Origin: Providencia rettgeri
Lineage (GTDB): Bacteria; Pseudomonadota; Gammaproteobacteria; Enterobacterales; Enterobacteriaceae
Reading direction: 5' to 3'
DNA length: 64,000 bases
Assembly (NCBI RefSeq): GCF_001874625.1
Contig: NZ_CP017671.1
Span: 4,340,001 to 4,404,000, forward strand
The notes below the pieces were generated by a model. That model was not told the DNA's origin. It ran no database searches and worked only from the letters and a program-made list of their open reading frames with translations. Of the stretch, positions 47,490 through 57,928 are shown piece by piece (position 1 is the stretch's first letter; every line of letters begins with the position of its first letter). The translations under genes were made by a program, and so were the position numbers.

Positions 47490-48736
47490 CCCGCAATGCA
47501 AAATATAACGAGCCATGTTCTAAATAGTTCACATTGTGGATAGGCGACAAGAGAAGACATCTTGGGGAGCGTACATCAGTATATGACCCAAAGAGCTGAA
47601 CGTAGTCAATACCCCATAACGTGCACATGACGAGCCATGTTCTAAATAGTTCACATTGTGGATAGGCGACAAGAGAAGATATCTTGGGGAGCGTACATCA
47701 GTATATGACCCAAAGAGCTGAACGTAGTCAACCTCCCATAACGTGCACATGACGAGCCATGCTCTAAATAGTTCACATTGTGGATAGGCGACAAGAGAAG
47801 ACATCTTGGGGAGCATACATCAGTATATGACCCAAAGAGCTGAACGTAGTCAACCTCCCATAACGTGCACATGACGAGCCATGCTCTAAATAATTCGCAT
47901 TGTGGGTAGGCGACAAGGAAACGAGCCCCTAGGAGCATACAGTAGTATGTGACTAGGGTGAGATGACAAAGTCAACACCCCATAACGTGCACATAACGAG
48001 CCATGCTCTAAATAATTCGCATTGTGGGTAGGCGACGAAGAAACGAGACCCTAGGAGCATACAGTAGTATGTGACTAGGGTGAGATGACAAAGTCAACAC
48101 CCCATAACGTGCACATGACGAGCCATGCTCTAAATAGTTCGCATTGTGGGTAGGCGACGAGGAAACGAGACCCTAGGAGCATACAGTAGTATGTGACTAG
48201 GGTGAGATGACAAAGTCAACACCCCATAACGTGCACATGACGAGCCATGCTCTAAATAGTTCACATTGTGGATAGGCGACGAAGAAACGAGACCCTAGGA
48301 GCACACAGTAGTATGTGACTAGGGTGAGATGACAAAGTCAACATCCCATAACGTGCACATGACGAGCCATGCTCTAAATAATTCGCATTGTGGGTAGGCC
48401 GACGAAGAAACGAGACCCTAGGAGCATACAGTAGTATGTGACTAGGGTGAGATGACAAAGTCAACACCCCATAACGTGCACATGACGAGCCATGCTCTAA
48501 ATAGTTCGCATTGTGGGTAGGCGACGAGGAAACGAGGCCCTAGGAGCATACAGTAGTATGTGACTAGGGTGAGATGACAAAGTCAACACCCCATAACGTG
48601 CACATGACGAGCCATGCTCTAAATAGTTCGCATTGTGGGTAGGCGACGAGGAAACGAGACCCTAGGAGCATACAGTAGTATGTGACTAGGGCGAGATGAC
48701 AAAGTCAACACCCCCACAATGTGAAATATGACGAGC
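47490..48736 (+). repeat. Tandem array of ten ERIC-type units
   Basis: Units begin at 47519, 47641, 47763, 47885, 48007, 48129, 48251, 48373, 48496 and 48618: period 122 bp, with 123 once (an extra C in unit 8). A right-end fragment (47490-47518) precedes them. Units 1-3 form one subtype (core cttgggg...cccaaag), units 4-6 and 8-10 another (ccctag...ctaggg). Unit 7 joins a subtype-1 left end to a subtype-2 right end. Each has ERIC landmarks: TCTAAATAATTC, GTAGGCGAC, GAGCATAC...GTATGTGA, ATGACGAG. The array fills the gap up to the btsS start codon. Confidence 0.93.
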
Positions 48737-50422
48737 ATGTACGAATTTGATTTAATATTACTCCTACTCCAGCAAATGTGCGTCTACCTTGTTATCGCAT
48801 GGGCGCTCAGCCGCACCCCACTCGTCATTCCCTTATTGAAAGTCACTATCCGCTTACCCCACAAGGTGATGTGCTACCTGATTTTTTCCGTATTTTGTAT
48901 TATCGGGACATATTTTGGCTTACATATCAATGATTCCATTGCCAATACTCGGGCAATTGGTGCGGTATTAGGTGGGCTACTTGGCGGCCCTGCCGTCGGG
49001 TTTGCCGTTGGTTTTACTGGCGGAATACACCGTTATTCATTAGGAGGGATGAGTGCATTTGCTTGCATGGTTTCGACCATTGTCGAGGGGCTCATTGGTG
49101 GCTTAGTCCATCGTTACTATATGAAACGTGGCGAAATTAATAAAATTTTTAACCCAGTTACTGCCAGTTGTGCGACTTTTGTAGCTGAAGTCCTACAAAT
49201 GCTGATTATTCTATTACTTGCGCGCCCTTTCGATGAAGCCCTTGAGCTGGTGAGAAGTATTGTTGCACCGATGTTAGTCGCTAACACCATTGGTGCAGCC
49301 ATGTTTATTCGTATTTTACTTGACCGACGCGCAATTGTTGAAAAATACACCACCGCTTTTTCCGCACAGGCCCTTAAAATTGCCTTAACGACCGAAGGTA
49401 TTCTACGTAAAGGCTTTAATGCGGATAACAGCATGAAAGTTGCCAAAATTATTTACCAAGAACTGGAAATTGGAGCTGTTGCCATTACCGATCGCGAAAA
49501 AATACTCGCCTTTATTGGTATTGGGGCAGACCACCACCGACCTGGAACACCAATCTCATCGACACAATCAAGACAAGCCATTGATAATAATGAGGTTGTC
49601 TATGCCGATGGGAATGAAACACCGTATAAATGTTCCCTCAGCCCAACTTGTAAACTTGGCTCGGCACTCGTCATTCCCCTACGAGGCGAAAATGACCGAG
49701 TGATTGGGACCATAAAACTCTATGAAGCCAAAAATAGCCTATTTAGCTCAATCAACCGTACATTAGGTGAAGGGATTGCCAGCTTGTTTTCAGCTCAAAT
49801 TTTGGCAGGGCAATACGAACGCAATAAACAATCGCTGCTACAATCGGAAGTAAAATTGCTCCATGCCCAAGTAAACCCTCATTTTTTATTTAATGTACTC
49901 AACACGTTGCAGGCCGTGATCCGCAAAGACAGCCAACAAGCGGGGCAATTAGTGCAATATATTTCGACCTTTTTCCGTAATAACTTAAAACGTCCGGAAC
50001 AAAATGCCACTTTGGGAGAAGAAATTGAACATATCAATGCTTACTTACAAATAGAAAAAGCTCGTTTTCAAGAAAACTTACAGATTTACATCGACATTCC
50101 AGAGGAAGTTAAACATGTTGAACTCCCTGCATTTACCTTACAACCTCTTGTTGAAAACGCAATTAAACACGGCACCTCACAGTTATTAGAGACGGGATAT
50201 ATTACAATACGTAGTTATATCGGTAGCGAACACGTCTATATTGAAATTGAAGACAACGCAGGGCTCTACCAATCTACGAAGCAAAGTGATGGCTTAGGGA
50301 TGGGCTTGGTCGATAAACGTTTGCGTTTAAAATATGGCGAACAATACGGCATTAGCGTAGAGCATGAGTCAGAAAAATTCACACGAATGAAAATCCGCCT
50401 ACCGTATTTGGCGGCACCATAA
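48737..50422 (+). CDS. btsS: Pyruvate-sensing histidine kinase BtsS (YehU)
   Basis: 561 residues from ATG 48737, exactly the E. coli length (MYEFDLILLLLQQMCVYL). The in-frame ATG at 48728 lies in the last ERIC and is not favoured. The N-terminal 5TM-LYT membrane sensor binds external pyruvate, a GAF domain follows (KCSLSPTCKLGSALVIPLRGE), then the LytS-type kinase with His in QVNPHFLFNVLNTLQ and an ATP lid DNAGLYQS...GLGMGLVDKRL. No ribosome site better than ACGAG is present. Confidence 0.95.
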   Translation: MYEFDLILLLLQQMCVYLVIAWALSRTPLVIPLLKVTIRLPHKVMCYLIFSVFCIIGTYFGLHINDSIANTRAIGAVLGGLLGGPAVGFAVGFTGGIHRYSLGGMSAFACMVSTIVEGLIGGLVHRYYMKRGEINKIFNPVTASCATFVAEVLQMLIILLLARPFDEALELVRSIVAPMLVANTIGAAMFIRILLDRRAIVEKYTTAFSAQALKIALTTEGILRKGFNADNSMKVAKIIYQELEIGAVAITDREKILAFIGIGADHHRPGTPISSTQSRQAIDNNEVVYADGNETPYKCSLSPTCKLGSALVIPLRGENDRVIGTIKLYEAKNSLFSSINRTLGEGIASLFSAQILAGQYERNKQSLLQSEVKLLHAQVNPHFLFNVLNTLQAVIRKDSQQAGQLVQYISTFFRNNLKRPEQNATLGEEIEHINAYLQIEKARFQENLQIYIDIPEEVKHVELPAFTLQPLVENAIKHGTSQLLETGYITIRSYIGSEHVYIEIEDNAGLYQSTKQSDGLGMGLVDKRLRLKYGEQYGISVEHESEKFTRMKIRLPYLAAP

Positions 50423-50440
50423 TAATGATAATGTAACCCT

Positions 50441-51157
50441 ATGAATGTATTAATTGTTGATGATGAACCACTTGCGCGGGAAAACGTCCGTTGCCTCCTC
50501 GAAGAACACGATGATATTGAAATCATTGGCGAATGTGCCAATGCGATAGAAGCTATTGGGATAATCCATAAAAAAAAGCCTGATGTGGTCTTTCTCGATA
50601 TCCAAATGCCGCGCCTAACTGGCCTTGAAATGGTGCGCATGTTAGATCCTGAAGACCGCCCCTATATTGTCTTTCTAACCGCTTTTAATGAATTTGCTAT
50701 TCAGGCTTTTGAAGAACATGCTTTTGATTATTTATTAAAACCCCTTGAACCAGAAAGATTGGAGAAAACATTAAGCCGGCTCCGTCAAGGTAAACAAAAA
50801 CAAAACCTTGAGCTACTGGGTAATAATGAACCACTTAAATTTATTCCGTGTACTGGTCATAGCCGTATTTATTTGATGAAACTCGATGAAGTATTGTATG
50901 CAACTTCTCGTTTGAGTGGCGTCTACGTCATGAGTACACAAGGGCAAGAAGGCTTTACTGAACTCACATTACGCACCTTAGAAACTCGTACACCGCTAGT
51001 GCGCTGCCATCGCCAATACTTAGTCAATATGACCCAATTAAATGAAATTTTATTTGGCGATAGTGGGCAAGCCGAGTTAGTACTTAGCTCTGGCGAACGC
51101 ATCCCCGTTAGCCGCCGTTACCTCAAACCACTAAAAGAGGCATTGGGTTTAGTCTAA
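50441..51157 (+). CDS. btsR: LytTR response regulator BtsR (YehT)
   Basis: 238 residues. The receiver domain has Asp53 ([13 protein letters not shown]) and Lys in [10 protein letters not shown]. The LytTR DNA-binding domain ([49 protein letters not shown]) follows. In E. coli it activates the pyruvate transporter gene btsT, which is not in this window. Confidence 0.95.
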   Translation: MNVLIVDDEPLARENVRCLLEEHDDIEIIGECANAIEAIGIIHKKKPDVVFLDIQMPRLTGLEMVRMLDPEDRPYIVFLTAFNEFAIQAFEEHAFDYLLKPLEPERLEKTLSRLRQGKQKQNLELLGNNEPLKFIPCTGHSRIYLMKLDEVLYATSRLSGVYVMSTQGQEGFTELTLRTLETRTPLVRCHRQYLVNMTQLNEILFGDSGQAELVLSSGERIPVSRRYLKPLKEALGLV

Positions 51158-51257
51158 ATGGCTCTTCGACTTCTCACACATGCACTTGGTGTATAAATTA
51201 ATAATAAATTTGTACATCAAAACAATTTTTCTATAAACAGAAACATAAGTTCAAAAA

Positions 51258-51294
51258 ACACACAATACGTTATTCTGTATTCCGTGTTGTGTGT
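51258..51294. promoter_or_regulatory. Inverted repeat before the antitoxin gene
   Basis: Arms acacacaatacg (51258-51269) and cgtgttgtgtgt (51283-51294) match in 11 of 12 positions. Position 35 bp before an antitoxin start fits an autoregulatory operator. Confidence 0.55.
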
Positions 51295-51328
51295 TCACCA
51301 TTTATAGGAACAAAATATATCTAATACA

Positions 51329-51586
51329 ATGTCGCAAAAAGCAGCACGTGAAGGCCTTGGTAACCCTGAGCTCTTTAAGGGGGGCGTTTTTGTAACAAAA
51401 AATGGGCAGTCTGAGCTTTTTATTCAAACTAGTGTGGAACGTGAAATAGAGCTAAAAGAAAGAGAAAGAGAGCGCCAAGCAAATGCACTGCTAAAATTGG
51501 TGATGGCAGCAAAAGATGATGTTAAAAATAAAAGAACCTTATCACCAGAAGAAGCGCTAGAAAAATTACGTGCAGCAAGAAAATAA
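51329..51586 (+). CDS. Antitoxin of a RelE/ParE-type system (Phd-like)
   Basis: 85 residues: short N-terminal DNA-binding/dimer part (MSQKAAREGLGNPELFKGGVFVTKNGQ SEL), then a long charged helix (EREIELKERERERQANALLKL) and the C-terminal segment LSPEEALEKLRAARK. The type II antitoxin family is assigned from this layout and the adjoining toxin remnant. The frame is intact. Confidence 0.65.
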   Translation: MSQKAAREGLGNPELFKGGVFVTKNGQSELFIQTSVEREIELKERERERQANALLKLVMAAKDDVKNKRTLSPEEALEKLRAARK

Positions 51587-51601
51587 TGAAAGGAAATTGT
51601 G

Positions 51602-51947
51602 ATGGAACAACCATATACGGTCACCCTCGCAGAAACTGCATTATGGTCACTACAGGATGTAGAATCGTTCAAAAATCAATTTTATGAGTAGTATTCAAGC
51701 TGCAGCGTTTGTTGATGAGTTACTTCTATCATCCGTAAAAGCAATATCAGAAGATCCTAAACCTTATCGCCCAAATCAAATGTTAGCCAATAATGGTCTA
51801 CTTATTCGAGAGTGAATCGATATAACTAGCCAATATCGCTGTTTATATGAATTTGATAAGCAAACAAATAACGTCGTTATCCTACTTTTTATTAGCACAG
51901 CACAAGATTTAGAAAAAACGCTTTATCGCCACTATATACTTAAATAA
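51602..51947 (+). pseudogene. RelE/ParE-family toxin, broken
   Basis: Starts MEQPYTVTLAETALWSLQDVE at 51602 and stops at 51689. The continuation, +1 frame from 51690 (SIQAAAFVDELLLSSVKAISEDP), has a further in-frame TGA after GLLIRE. It then reads DITSQYRCLYEFDKQTNNVVILLFISTAQDLEKTLYRHYILK to TAA 51947. This order is the RelE/ParE pattern. Two separate lesions show that it is a real pseudogene. 15 bp after the intact antitoxin. Confidence 0.8.
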
Positions 51948-51954
51948 AAATGAC

Positions 51955-51988
51955 TAATAAAAAAACCCGCACTTCAAAGTACGGGTTT
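51955..51988 (-). terminator. deaD terminator
   Basis: On the minus strand the stem AAACCCGTACT / AGTGCGGGTTT (one G-T pair) is followed by a T-run. Confidence 0.85.
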
Positions 51989-52024
51989 CGTTTTATTGGG
52001 ATTAAACTCCCCAAAACCTAGCTA

Positions 52025-53950
52025 TTACGCGTTATGGCTGCTGCTACGACGACGAGGTACCGCATTAGTGCCATCTTGGCGAGGTGCTGCATTGCCACGG
52101 TTACCACCGCCACGGCGTTCACCACCACCGTTGCTACGACGCTCACCACCACGGTCATTGCGACGACCTGCACCGAAACCTCCCTCGCTACCACCTTCAC
52201 GACGAGGACCACCACGACGCTCACCACCGCCACGACGCTCAAACGGTTGTGCATCACCAATCAGTTGCATTTGCATTGGTTTATTTAATACACGTGCACG
52301 GCTTAAGTGAGTTAACACTTCGCTTGGCATACCTTTTGGTAACTCGATGGTTGAGTGAGTACCAAACAGTTTGATATTACCAATATAACGGCTACTGATG
52401 TCCGCTTCGTTAGCAATCGCACCAACAATATGACGAACTTCCACACCGTCATCGCGACCAACTTCGATACGATACATTTCCATATCGCCAACATCACGGC
52501 GCTCACGACGACCGCCACGCTCCCCACGCTCTGCACGGTCAAAACCATTACCATTGCTATTGCGGTCACGACGGTCACCACGGCGATCATCACGGTCGTT
52601 GAATTCACGACGCGGACGACGAGGTGCATCTGGTGGTAGGATCAGGGCGCGTTCGCCTTGAGCCATTTTCAGTAACGCTGCTGCTAGAGTTTCCATATCA
52701 ACATCTTCTGATGGAGACATTTTCGCTAACAGTGAACGATATTGGTCTAAATCGCTGCTTTCTAATTGTTGCTGGATTTTTTCAGCAAATTTTTCCTGAC
52801 GACGTTGACTTAACAAATCTGCATTTGGCAGTTCAACTTCAGGAATAGTCAGTTTCATCGTACGTTCAACGTTACGTAACAGGCGACGCTCACGGTTCTC
52901 AACGAACAGTAAGGCACGGCCCGCACGACCTGCACGGCCAGTACGACCAATACGGTGAACATAAGACTCAGCATCCATAGGGATATCATAGTTAACGACT
53001 AAGCTAATACGCTCAACGTCTAAACCACGAGCTGCCACGTCAGTCGCAATCAAGATATCTAAACGACCATCTTTCAGGCGCTCTAATGTCTGCTCACGCA
53101 GAGCTTGGTTCATGTCACCATTCAGCGCTGCGCTGTTATAGCCGTTACGCTCTAATGCTTCTGCGACTTCTAATGTTGCATTTTTAGTACGGACGAAAAT
53201 AATCGCCGCATCAAAATCTTCTGCTTCTAAGAAACGAACCAACGCTTCATTTTTACGCATACCGTAAACAGTCCAGTAGCTTTGAGCAATGTCAGGACGT
53301 GTGGTAATGCTTGCCTGAATACGAATCTCTTTAGGTTCTTTCATAAAGCGACGCGTAATACGGCGAATTGGCTCAGGCATTGTCGCAGAGAACAATGCGG
53401 TTTGGTGCTCTGCTGGAATTTGGCCCATGATGTTTTCAACATCTTCAATAAAGCCCATTCGTAGCATTTCATCAGCTTCGTCTAAGACTAAGCCTTTTAA
53501 TTTAGAAAGATCTAAAGTACCACGCTTCAGATGGTCAAGAAGACGGCCAGGTGTACCCACAACGATTTGTGGACCTTGGCGTAACGCGCGCAATTGCACG
53601 TCATAACGTTGTCCACCGTATAGAGCAACGACGTTAACGCGGCTCATATGTTTAGAGAAATCGCTCATCGCTTCAGCTACCTGAACAGCCAACTCACGAG
53701 TTGGTGCCAGAACTAAAATTTGCGGAGCTTTTAAATCTGGGTCAATGTTTTGCAGTAATGGCAAACTAAATGCAGCGGTTTTACCACTACCGGTTTGTGC
53801 CATACCTAATACATCGTTACCATCCATTAACAATGGAATACATTGTTGCTGGATTGGTGATGGTTTTTCGTATCCCAGGTCGTTCAGTGCTGTCAAAATA
53901 GATGCTGATAAACCTAAATCAGCAAAAGAAATATCGGTCTCAGTAGTCAT
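52025..53950 (-). CDS. deaD: ATP-dependent RNA helicase DeaD (CsdA)
   Basis: 641 residues from ATG 53950 (GAGG 9 bp upstream), E. coli 629. Motifs: [44 protein letters not shown]. Then a DbpA-type RNA-binding domain ([24 protein letters not shown]) and a long Arg/Gly tail ([17 protein letters not shown]). It remodels RNA in ribosome assembly and cold adaptation and joins the cold degradosome. The extended RGG-like tail is longer than its core requires. Confidence 0.97.
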   Translation of the reverse strand: MTTETDISFADLGLSASILTALNDLGYEKPSPIQQQCIPLLMDGNDVLGMAQTGSGKTAAFSLPLLQNIDPDLKAPQILVLAPTRELAVQVAEAMSDFSKHMSRVNVVALYGGQRYDVQLRALRQGPQIVVGTPGRLLDHLKRGTLDLSKLKGLVLDEADEMLRMGFIEDVENIMGQIPAEHQTALFSATMPEPIRRITRRFMKEPKEIRIQASITTRPDIAQSYWTVYGMRKNEALVRFLEAEDFDAAIIFVRTKNATLEVAEALERNGYNSAALNGDMNQALREQTLERLKDGRLDILIATDVAARGLDVERISLVVNYDIPMDAESYVHRIGRTGRAGRAGRALLFVENRERRLLRNVERTMKLTIPEVELPNADLLSQRRQEKFAEKIQQQLESSDLDQYRSLLAKMSPSEDVDMETLAAALLKMAQGERALILPPDAPRRPRREFNDRDDRRGDRRDRNSNGNGFDRAERGERGGRRERRDVGDMEMYRIEVGRDDGVEVRHIVGAIANEADISSRYIGNIKLFGTHSTIELPKGMPSEVLTHLSRARVLNKPMQMQLIGDAQPFERRGGGERRGGPRREGGSEGGFGAGRRNDRGGERRSNGGGERRGGGNRGNAAPRQDGTNAVPRRRSSSHNA

Positions 53951-54020
53951 GTAAAGGTGCCTCATACATAATGGCAGCCAGTTTACATAACCATGCGAAA
54001 ATCATTTCGGTCATTTTCAT
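53940..54020 (-). CDS. yrbN: Small protein YrbN, overlapping the deaD start
   Basis: 26 codons from ATG 54020: [20 protein letters not shown] followed by APLHDY. E. coli has a 26-residue YrbN in the same gap between nlpI and deaD, and the core LCKLAAI with a following EA recalls it. The reading overlaps the first codons of deaD by 11 bp, suggesting translational coupling. No strong ribosome site. Confidence 0.65.
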   Translation of the reverse strand: MKMTEMIFAWLCKLAAIMYEAPLHDY

Positions 54021-54120
54021 TTAAAATGTGAACTGGCTCAAATTGTGTTTATTAAACGAACAAATAGGCCGTCACCCCGAGGGATGATGACTTAAAAATT
54101 AATCATGAAATGTTCGTCAG

Positions 54121-55038
54121 CTATTGCTGGCCCGATTCTAAAAGGTCGTCTTGTTCTTGGCCTAACAGCGCCAATTCCAACAATGCATAGCGGTGTTCAA
54201 CAAAGCTGTGAGCGTTGTTAGCTACCGTCAGTTTGAATAACGCAACTGCGCTATTCTTATCCCCCAGACTTAGGTAATGCTTACCTAAATAGAAGTTAGT
54301 TTCACTGAGATGCTCAGCGAGCGAAGTGTTATCCGTAGACGTTTCTTTCAAACGCTCCATCAATGTTGTTTCATTGATATTGCCAAGATAGAATTCTACG
54401 ATATTCCAGCCCCATTGCCCTTTCTCCGCTTGGTTGTAACGAGCAGCAAGATTATCTTGTGCCGTACGCGGGTCTATGTCTTTTTCTACAAGATAAAGCC
54501 ATAAAACACGAAAAGGATCATTTGGATCTATCTGATAATACGCCAGCAGATCATCCTGCGCTAGTTTGTACCGTTCACCGTAATATAAAGCGATGCCACG
54601 ATTCATCCGCGCGAAATTGTAAGTTGGATCAAGCTCTAAAACAGAATCAAACGCTTCATAGGCAGCATCATAGTTCCCTGCCTGCGTAAAATATATCCCT
54701 AAAAAATTAAAAACTTCAGGAATATCAGGACGTATGGCTAACGCAGTTGAAAAATCATTACGCGCCAGCGCCCTTAAACCTAGACTATCATACAACACAC
54801 CGCGCTCATATAAAAGCTGTGCGTATTCGTCATCGGTTAAAGACCGGCTCGCAAGGATTTGTTCCATACGAGCCAATATCACTTCTTGTTGCAATGAAGG
54901 TTGAAGTGGAACGGCAAAAACCTCGTTCTTTCGCCAATCTTTGCTGCTACATCCAATAATAACAAAAAAGATAAGCGCCAAGAGCACACGCGGTAACGTG
55001 CGATAATCTCTTACCCGAAGACAGATACTGTTCAACAT
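54121..55038 (-). CDS. nlpI: Outer-membrane lipoprotein NlpI (TPR adaptor)
   Basis: 305 residues (E. coli 294). Signal with lipobox VIIGC ([17 protein letters not shown]); then TPR repeats ([59 protein letters not shown]). It directs Prc proteolysis of peptidoglycan endopeptidases. The N-terminus has about 15 residues before the hydrophobic segment, longer than in E. coli. It follows pnp. Confidence 0.95.
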   Translation of the reverse strand: MLNSICLRVRDYRTLPRVLLALIFFVIIGCSSKDWRKNEVFAVPLQPSLQQEVILARMEQILASRSLTDDEYAQLLYERGVLYDSLGLRALARNDFSTALAIRPDIPEVFNFLGIYFTQAGNYDAAYEAFDSVLELDPTYNFARMNRGIALYYGERYKLAQDDLLAYYQIDPNDPFRVLWLYLVEKDIDPRTAQDNLAARYNQAEKGQWGWNIVEFYLGNINETTLMERLKETSTDNTSLAEHLSETNFYLGKHYLSLGDKNSAVALFKLTVANNAHSFVEHRYALLELALLGQEQDDLLESGQQ

Positions 55039-55135
55039 ACTCCGCCCTTACATTACCACGCATTTACAACAAATTATGGTTTCAGCAAATTTAGGCTGAT
55101 AGCGCTCTAAACAAATAGAGCGCAGCTAGGTCAAC

Positions 55136-57259
55136 TTATTCTGCTGAGTCCTGAGGTTGCGAACTTGGTTCCTCAGTTGCTACCGCTTCTTTCATGCTAA
55201 GGCGGATACGGCCTTGACGGTCGATTTCTAATACCTTAACTGGGACTTCTTGACCCATTTGCAGATAATCAGTCACTTTCTCAACACGCTTATCTGCGAT
55301 TTGAGAAATGTGTACTAGACCTTCTTTACCGCCACCAATAGCAACGAATGCACCAAAGTCAACGATACGAGTCACTTTACCTGGGTAAATACGACCAACT
55401 TCAACTTCAGCAGTAATATCTTCAATACGGCGAATGGCTTCTTTCGCCTTGATACCATCAGTTGCAGCAATTTTCACTGTACCATCATCTTCGATTTCAA
55501 TCGTAGTGCCTGTTTCTTCCGTTAATGCACGGATGACAGAACCACCTTTACCGATGACATCTTTAATTTTGTCTGGATTGATACGAATCGTATAGATACG
55601 TGGTGCAAATTCAGAGATTTCTTCGCGAGGACCATTAATAGCTTGTTCCATCGTCCCCAAGATGTGCAAACGTGCGCCTTTCGCTTGGTTCAGAGCAACC
55701 TGCATAATTTCGCTGGTAATCCCTTCGATTTTGATATCCATTTGCAGTGCACTGATACCATCACGGCTACCGGCAACTTTAAAGTCCATATCACCTAAGT
55801 GGTCTTCATCACCTAAAATGTCAGATAGGACAACAAAATCGTCACCTTCTTTCACCAGCCCCATTGCAATACCAGCAACAGCAGCTTTAATTGGCACACC
55901 TGCATCCATTAATGCGAGTGAAGCGCCACAGACAGAAGCCATAGATGATGAACCGTTAGATTCAGTAATTTCAGATACAACACGGACAGTATATGGGAAA
56001 TCTGCGTGATCTGGCATTACAGCTAACACACCACGTTTCGCTAAACGACCATGACCAATTTCACGACGTTTCGGTGAACCTACCATACCAGTTTCACCAA
56101 CAGAGTATGGAGGGAAGTTATAATGGAATAAGAAACGGTCAGTGTATTCGCCCATTAACTGGTCGATAACCTGTGCATCACGCTCTGTACCTAAAGTTGC
56201 AGTTACCAGTGCCTGAGTTTCACCACGTGTGAACAATGCAGACCCATGAGTACGTGGCAGAACACCGGTACGCACATCAAGTGCACGAACCATGTCTTTT
56301 TCACGACCGTCAATACGAGGTTCACCACGGATAACACGGCTACGTACAACTTGTTTTTCTAAGTTACCTAAAATATCAGCAACTTCAGAAACATCAACGT
56401 TTTCATCTTCAGCGACTAATGTAGCAATGACTTCATCTTTGATTAAATCAACTTGCGCGTAACGTTCTTGTTTCTCAGTAATGCGGTAAGCATCACCCAT
56501 ACGGCTTTCTGCTAATGCCGCAATGCGGTCATTTAATGCTTGGTTAACTGGCTCTGGATGCCAATCCCATTTTTCTTTACCTGCTTCTTTGACCAACTCA
56601 TTGATGTTTTGAATAACAATTTGTTGTTGGTCGTGGCCAAATACGACCGCACCTAACATTTGTTCTTCGCTTAACAAGTCAGCTTCAGATTCAACCATTA
56701 AGACCGCGTTATTGGTACCTGCAACCACTAAATCTAAACGGCTGTTTTTCAGCTCATCAGCTGTTGGGTTCAGAACATATTGGTCATTGATAAAACCAAC
56801 ACGAGCAGCACCGATTGGGCCATTAAATGGCGTGCCAGACAGCGCAAGAGCTGCAGATGCACCGATCATCGCAACGATGTCAGGGTTAACTTGTGGGTTA
56901 ACAGACACAACTGTAGCAATGATTTGAATTTCGTTTAAAAAACCTTCTGGGAACAGAGGGCGCAGTGGACGGTCAATCAAGCGTGCGATTAACGTTTCGC
57001 CTTCACCAGGACGACCTTCACGACGGAAGAAACTCCCTGGGATACGGCCTGCTGCGTATGTACGTTCTTGATAGTTAACAGTTAAAGGGAAGAAATCTTG
57101 ACCTTCTTTAACTTTCTTCTGAGCAACCGCAGTAACAAATACCGCAGTGTCATCCATGTTAACCATAACAGCGGCTGTCGCTTGACGCGCCATCATTCCC
57201 GTTTCAATCGTAACGGTATGTTGACCATATTGGAATTTACGAACAATAGGATTTAACAC
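55136..57259 (-). CDS. pnp: Polyribonucleotide nucleotidyltransferase (PNPase)
   Basis: 707 residues: two RNase PH domains ([43 protein letters not shown]), KH ([26 protein letters not shown]) and S1 ([21 protein letters not shown]). It degrades RNA 3' to 5' with phosphate as part of the degradosome. The upstream hairpin is the RNase III site used for autoregulation. Confidence 0.98.
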   Translation of the reverse strand: MLNPIVRKFQYGQHTVTIETGMMARQATAAVMVNMDDTAVFVTAVAQKKVKEGQDFFPLTVNYQERTYAAGRIPGSFFRREGRPGEGETLIARLIDRPLRPLFPEGFLNEIQIIATVVSVNPQVNPDIVAMIGASAALALSGTPFNGPIGAARVGFINDQYVLNPTADELKNSRLDLVVAGTNNAVLMVESEADLLSEEQMLGAVVFGHDQQQIVIQNINELVKEAGKEKWDWHPEPVNQALNDRIAALAESRMGDAYRITEKQERYAQVDLIKDEVIATLVAEDENVDVSEVADILGNLEKQVVRSRVIRGEPRIDGREKDMVRALDVRTGVLPRTHGSALFTRGETQALVTATLGTERDAQVIDQLMGEYTDRFLFHYNFPPYSVGETGMVGSPKRREIGHGRLAKRGVLAVMPDHADFPYTVRVVSEITESNGSSSMASVCGASLALMDAGVPIKAAVAGIAMGLVKEGDDFVVLSDILGDEDHLGDMDFKVAGSRDGISALQMDIKIEGITSEIMQVALNQAKGARLHILGTMEQAINGPREEISEFAPRIYTIRINPDKIKDVIGKGGSVIRALTEETGTTIEIEDDGTVKIAATDGIKAKEAIRRIEDITAEVEVGRIYPGKVTRIVDFGAFVAIGGGKEGLVHISQIADKRVEKVTDYLQMGQEVPVKVLEIDRQGRIRLSMKEAVATEEPSSQPQDSAE

Positions 57260-57317
57260 AATATTACCCTTTTTGTAAGGCTATCTGAGCATCTCGGATA
57301 GCATTGGCTTATTCTTC

Positions 57318-57393
57318 CTACAGCCTCGCGACTAATGAGAAGATTGATATTCAAGTCATCAATGTTCTCATTAGCCGCGCGAATCGGATGTAG
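57318..57393 (-). promoter_or_regulatory. pnp leader hairpin (RNase III processing site)
   Basis: Long imperfect stem with arms near 57326-57341 and 57365-57382 (tcgcgactaatgagaa / ttctcattagccgcgcga), inner gattga / tcaat. In E. coli the same structure is cut by RNase III and then PNPase represses its own mRNA. Confidence 0.85.
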
Positions 57394-57493
57394 CGAAGAG
57401 GCATTATTAAAACAACTAATTACAAACCATAGCTTAACATTTAAGTTAAGAACAATTCGAGTATTACTTCAACTTTCAAAATAACTTTTAGAA

Positions 57494-57518
57494 GAAAAGG
57501 GGCCTGTGGCCCCTTTTC
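57494..57518 (-). terminator. rpsO terminator
   Basis: Perfect 11-base GC-rich stem gaaaaggggcc / ggccccttttc; T-rich on the minus-strand downstream side. It lies about 140 bp after the rpsO stop because an ERIC intervenes. Confidence 0.85.
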
Positions 57519-57530
57519 TCTGAAACTGAC

Positions 57531-57656
57531 TCTACTCGTCATACTTCAAGTTGCAACGTTGTTGACTACACTCATTCGTACTAGTCACATACTGATGTAC
57601 ATTCCTAGCCACTCACTCATTGGTCGCCTAGCCGCAACTGGAATTATCTAGAGTAA
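57531..57656 (-). repeat. ERIC element between rpsO and its terminator
   Basis: About 126 bp. Plus-strand ends are tctactcgtcatacttcaag and ggaattatctagagtaaga; the core is gtactagtcacatactgatgtacattcctagccac. It begins 3 bp after the rpsO stop and is transcribed with rpsO on the minus strand. Confidence 0.92.
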
Positions 57657-57658
57657 GA

Positions 57659-57928
57659 TTAGCGGCGCAGACCTAAACGCTCAATCAGAGCAGTGTAGCG
57701 TGCGATATCTTTACCTTTCAAGTAAGCTTGTAAGCGACGGCGTTGTGCAACCATACGCAACAGACCACGACGGCTGTGGTGATCTTTTTTGTGCTCTGCA
57801 AAGTGGCTTTGCAGATGGTTGATTTGTGCAGTCAGCAGAGCGATTTGTACTTCGCTTGAACCAGTGTCATTTTCACCGCGGCCGAACTCAGCAACGATTT
57901 TAGCTTTCGCTTCATTACTTAGAGACAT
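57659..57928 (-). CDS. rpsO: Ribosomal protein uS15
   Basis: 89 residues from ATG 57928 (E. coli-like start [16 protein letters not shown]), giving the usual S15 length after processing. Core: [52 protein letters not shown]. Binds the central domain of 16S rRNA. Precedes pnp, with which it shares readthrough in E. coli. Confidence 0.98.
   Translation of the reverse strand: MSLSNEAKAKIVAEFGRGENDTGSSEVQIALLTAQINHLQSHFAEHKKDHHSRRGLLRMVAQRRRLQAYLKGKDIARYTALIERLGLRR

Noticed and set aside
47353-48467. Several minus-strand ORFs of 68-95 residues with near-identical sequences in the array.
   Set aside because: They repeat with the 122-bp ERIC unit and read through repeat DNA; no ribosome sites. 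They are shadows of the repeat.
47519-48736. CRISPR array.
   Set aside because: The unit is repeated over its whole 122 bp without unique spacers, no cas genes are present, and the landmarks are those of ERIC.
52018-52639. Multiple long ORFs of low complexity (His, Thr, Val or Arg rich) on both strands.
   Set aside because: They are antisense or frame-shifted readings of the Arg/Gly-rich tail of deaD.
57260-57658. SraG small RNA between rpsO and pnp, known from E. coli.
   Set aside because: The gap is occupied by the pnp leader hairpin, rpsO terminator and an ERIC; no separate promoter and terminator for an sRNA could be recognised.
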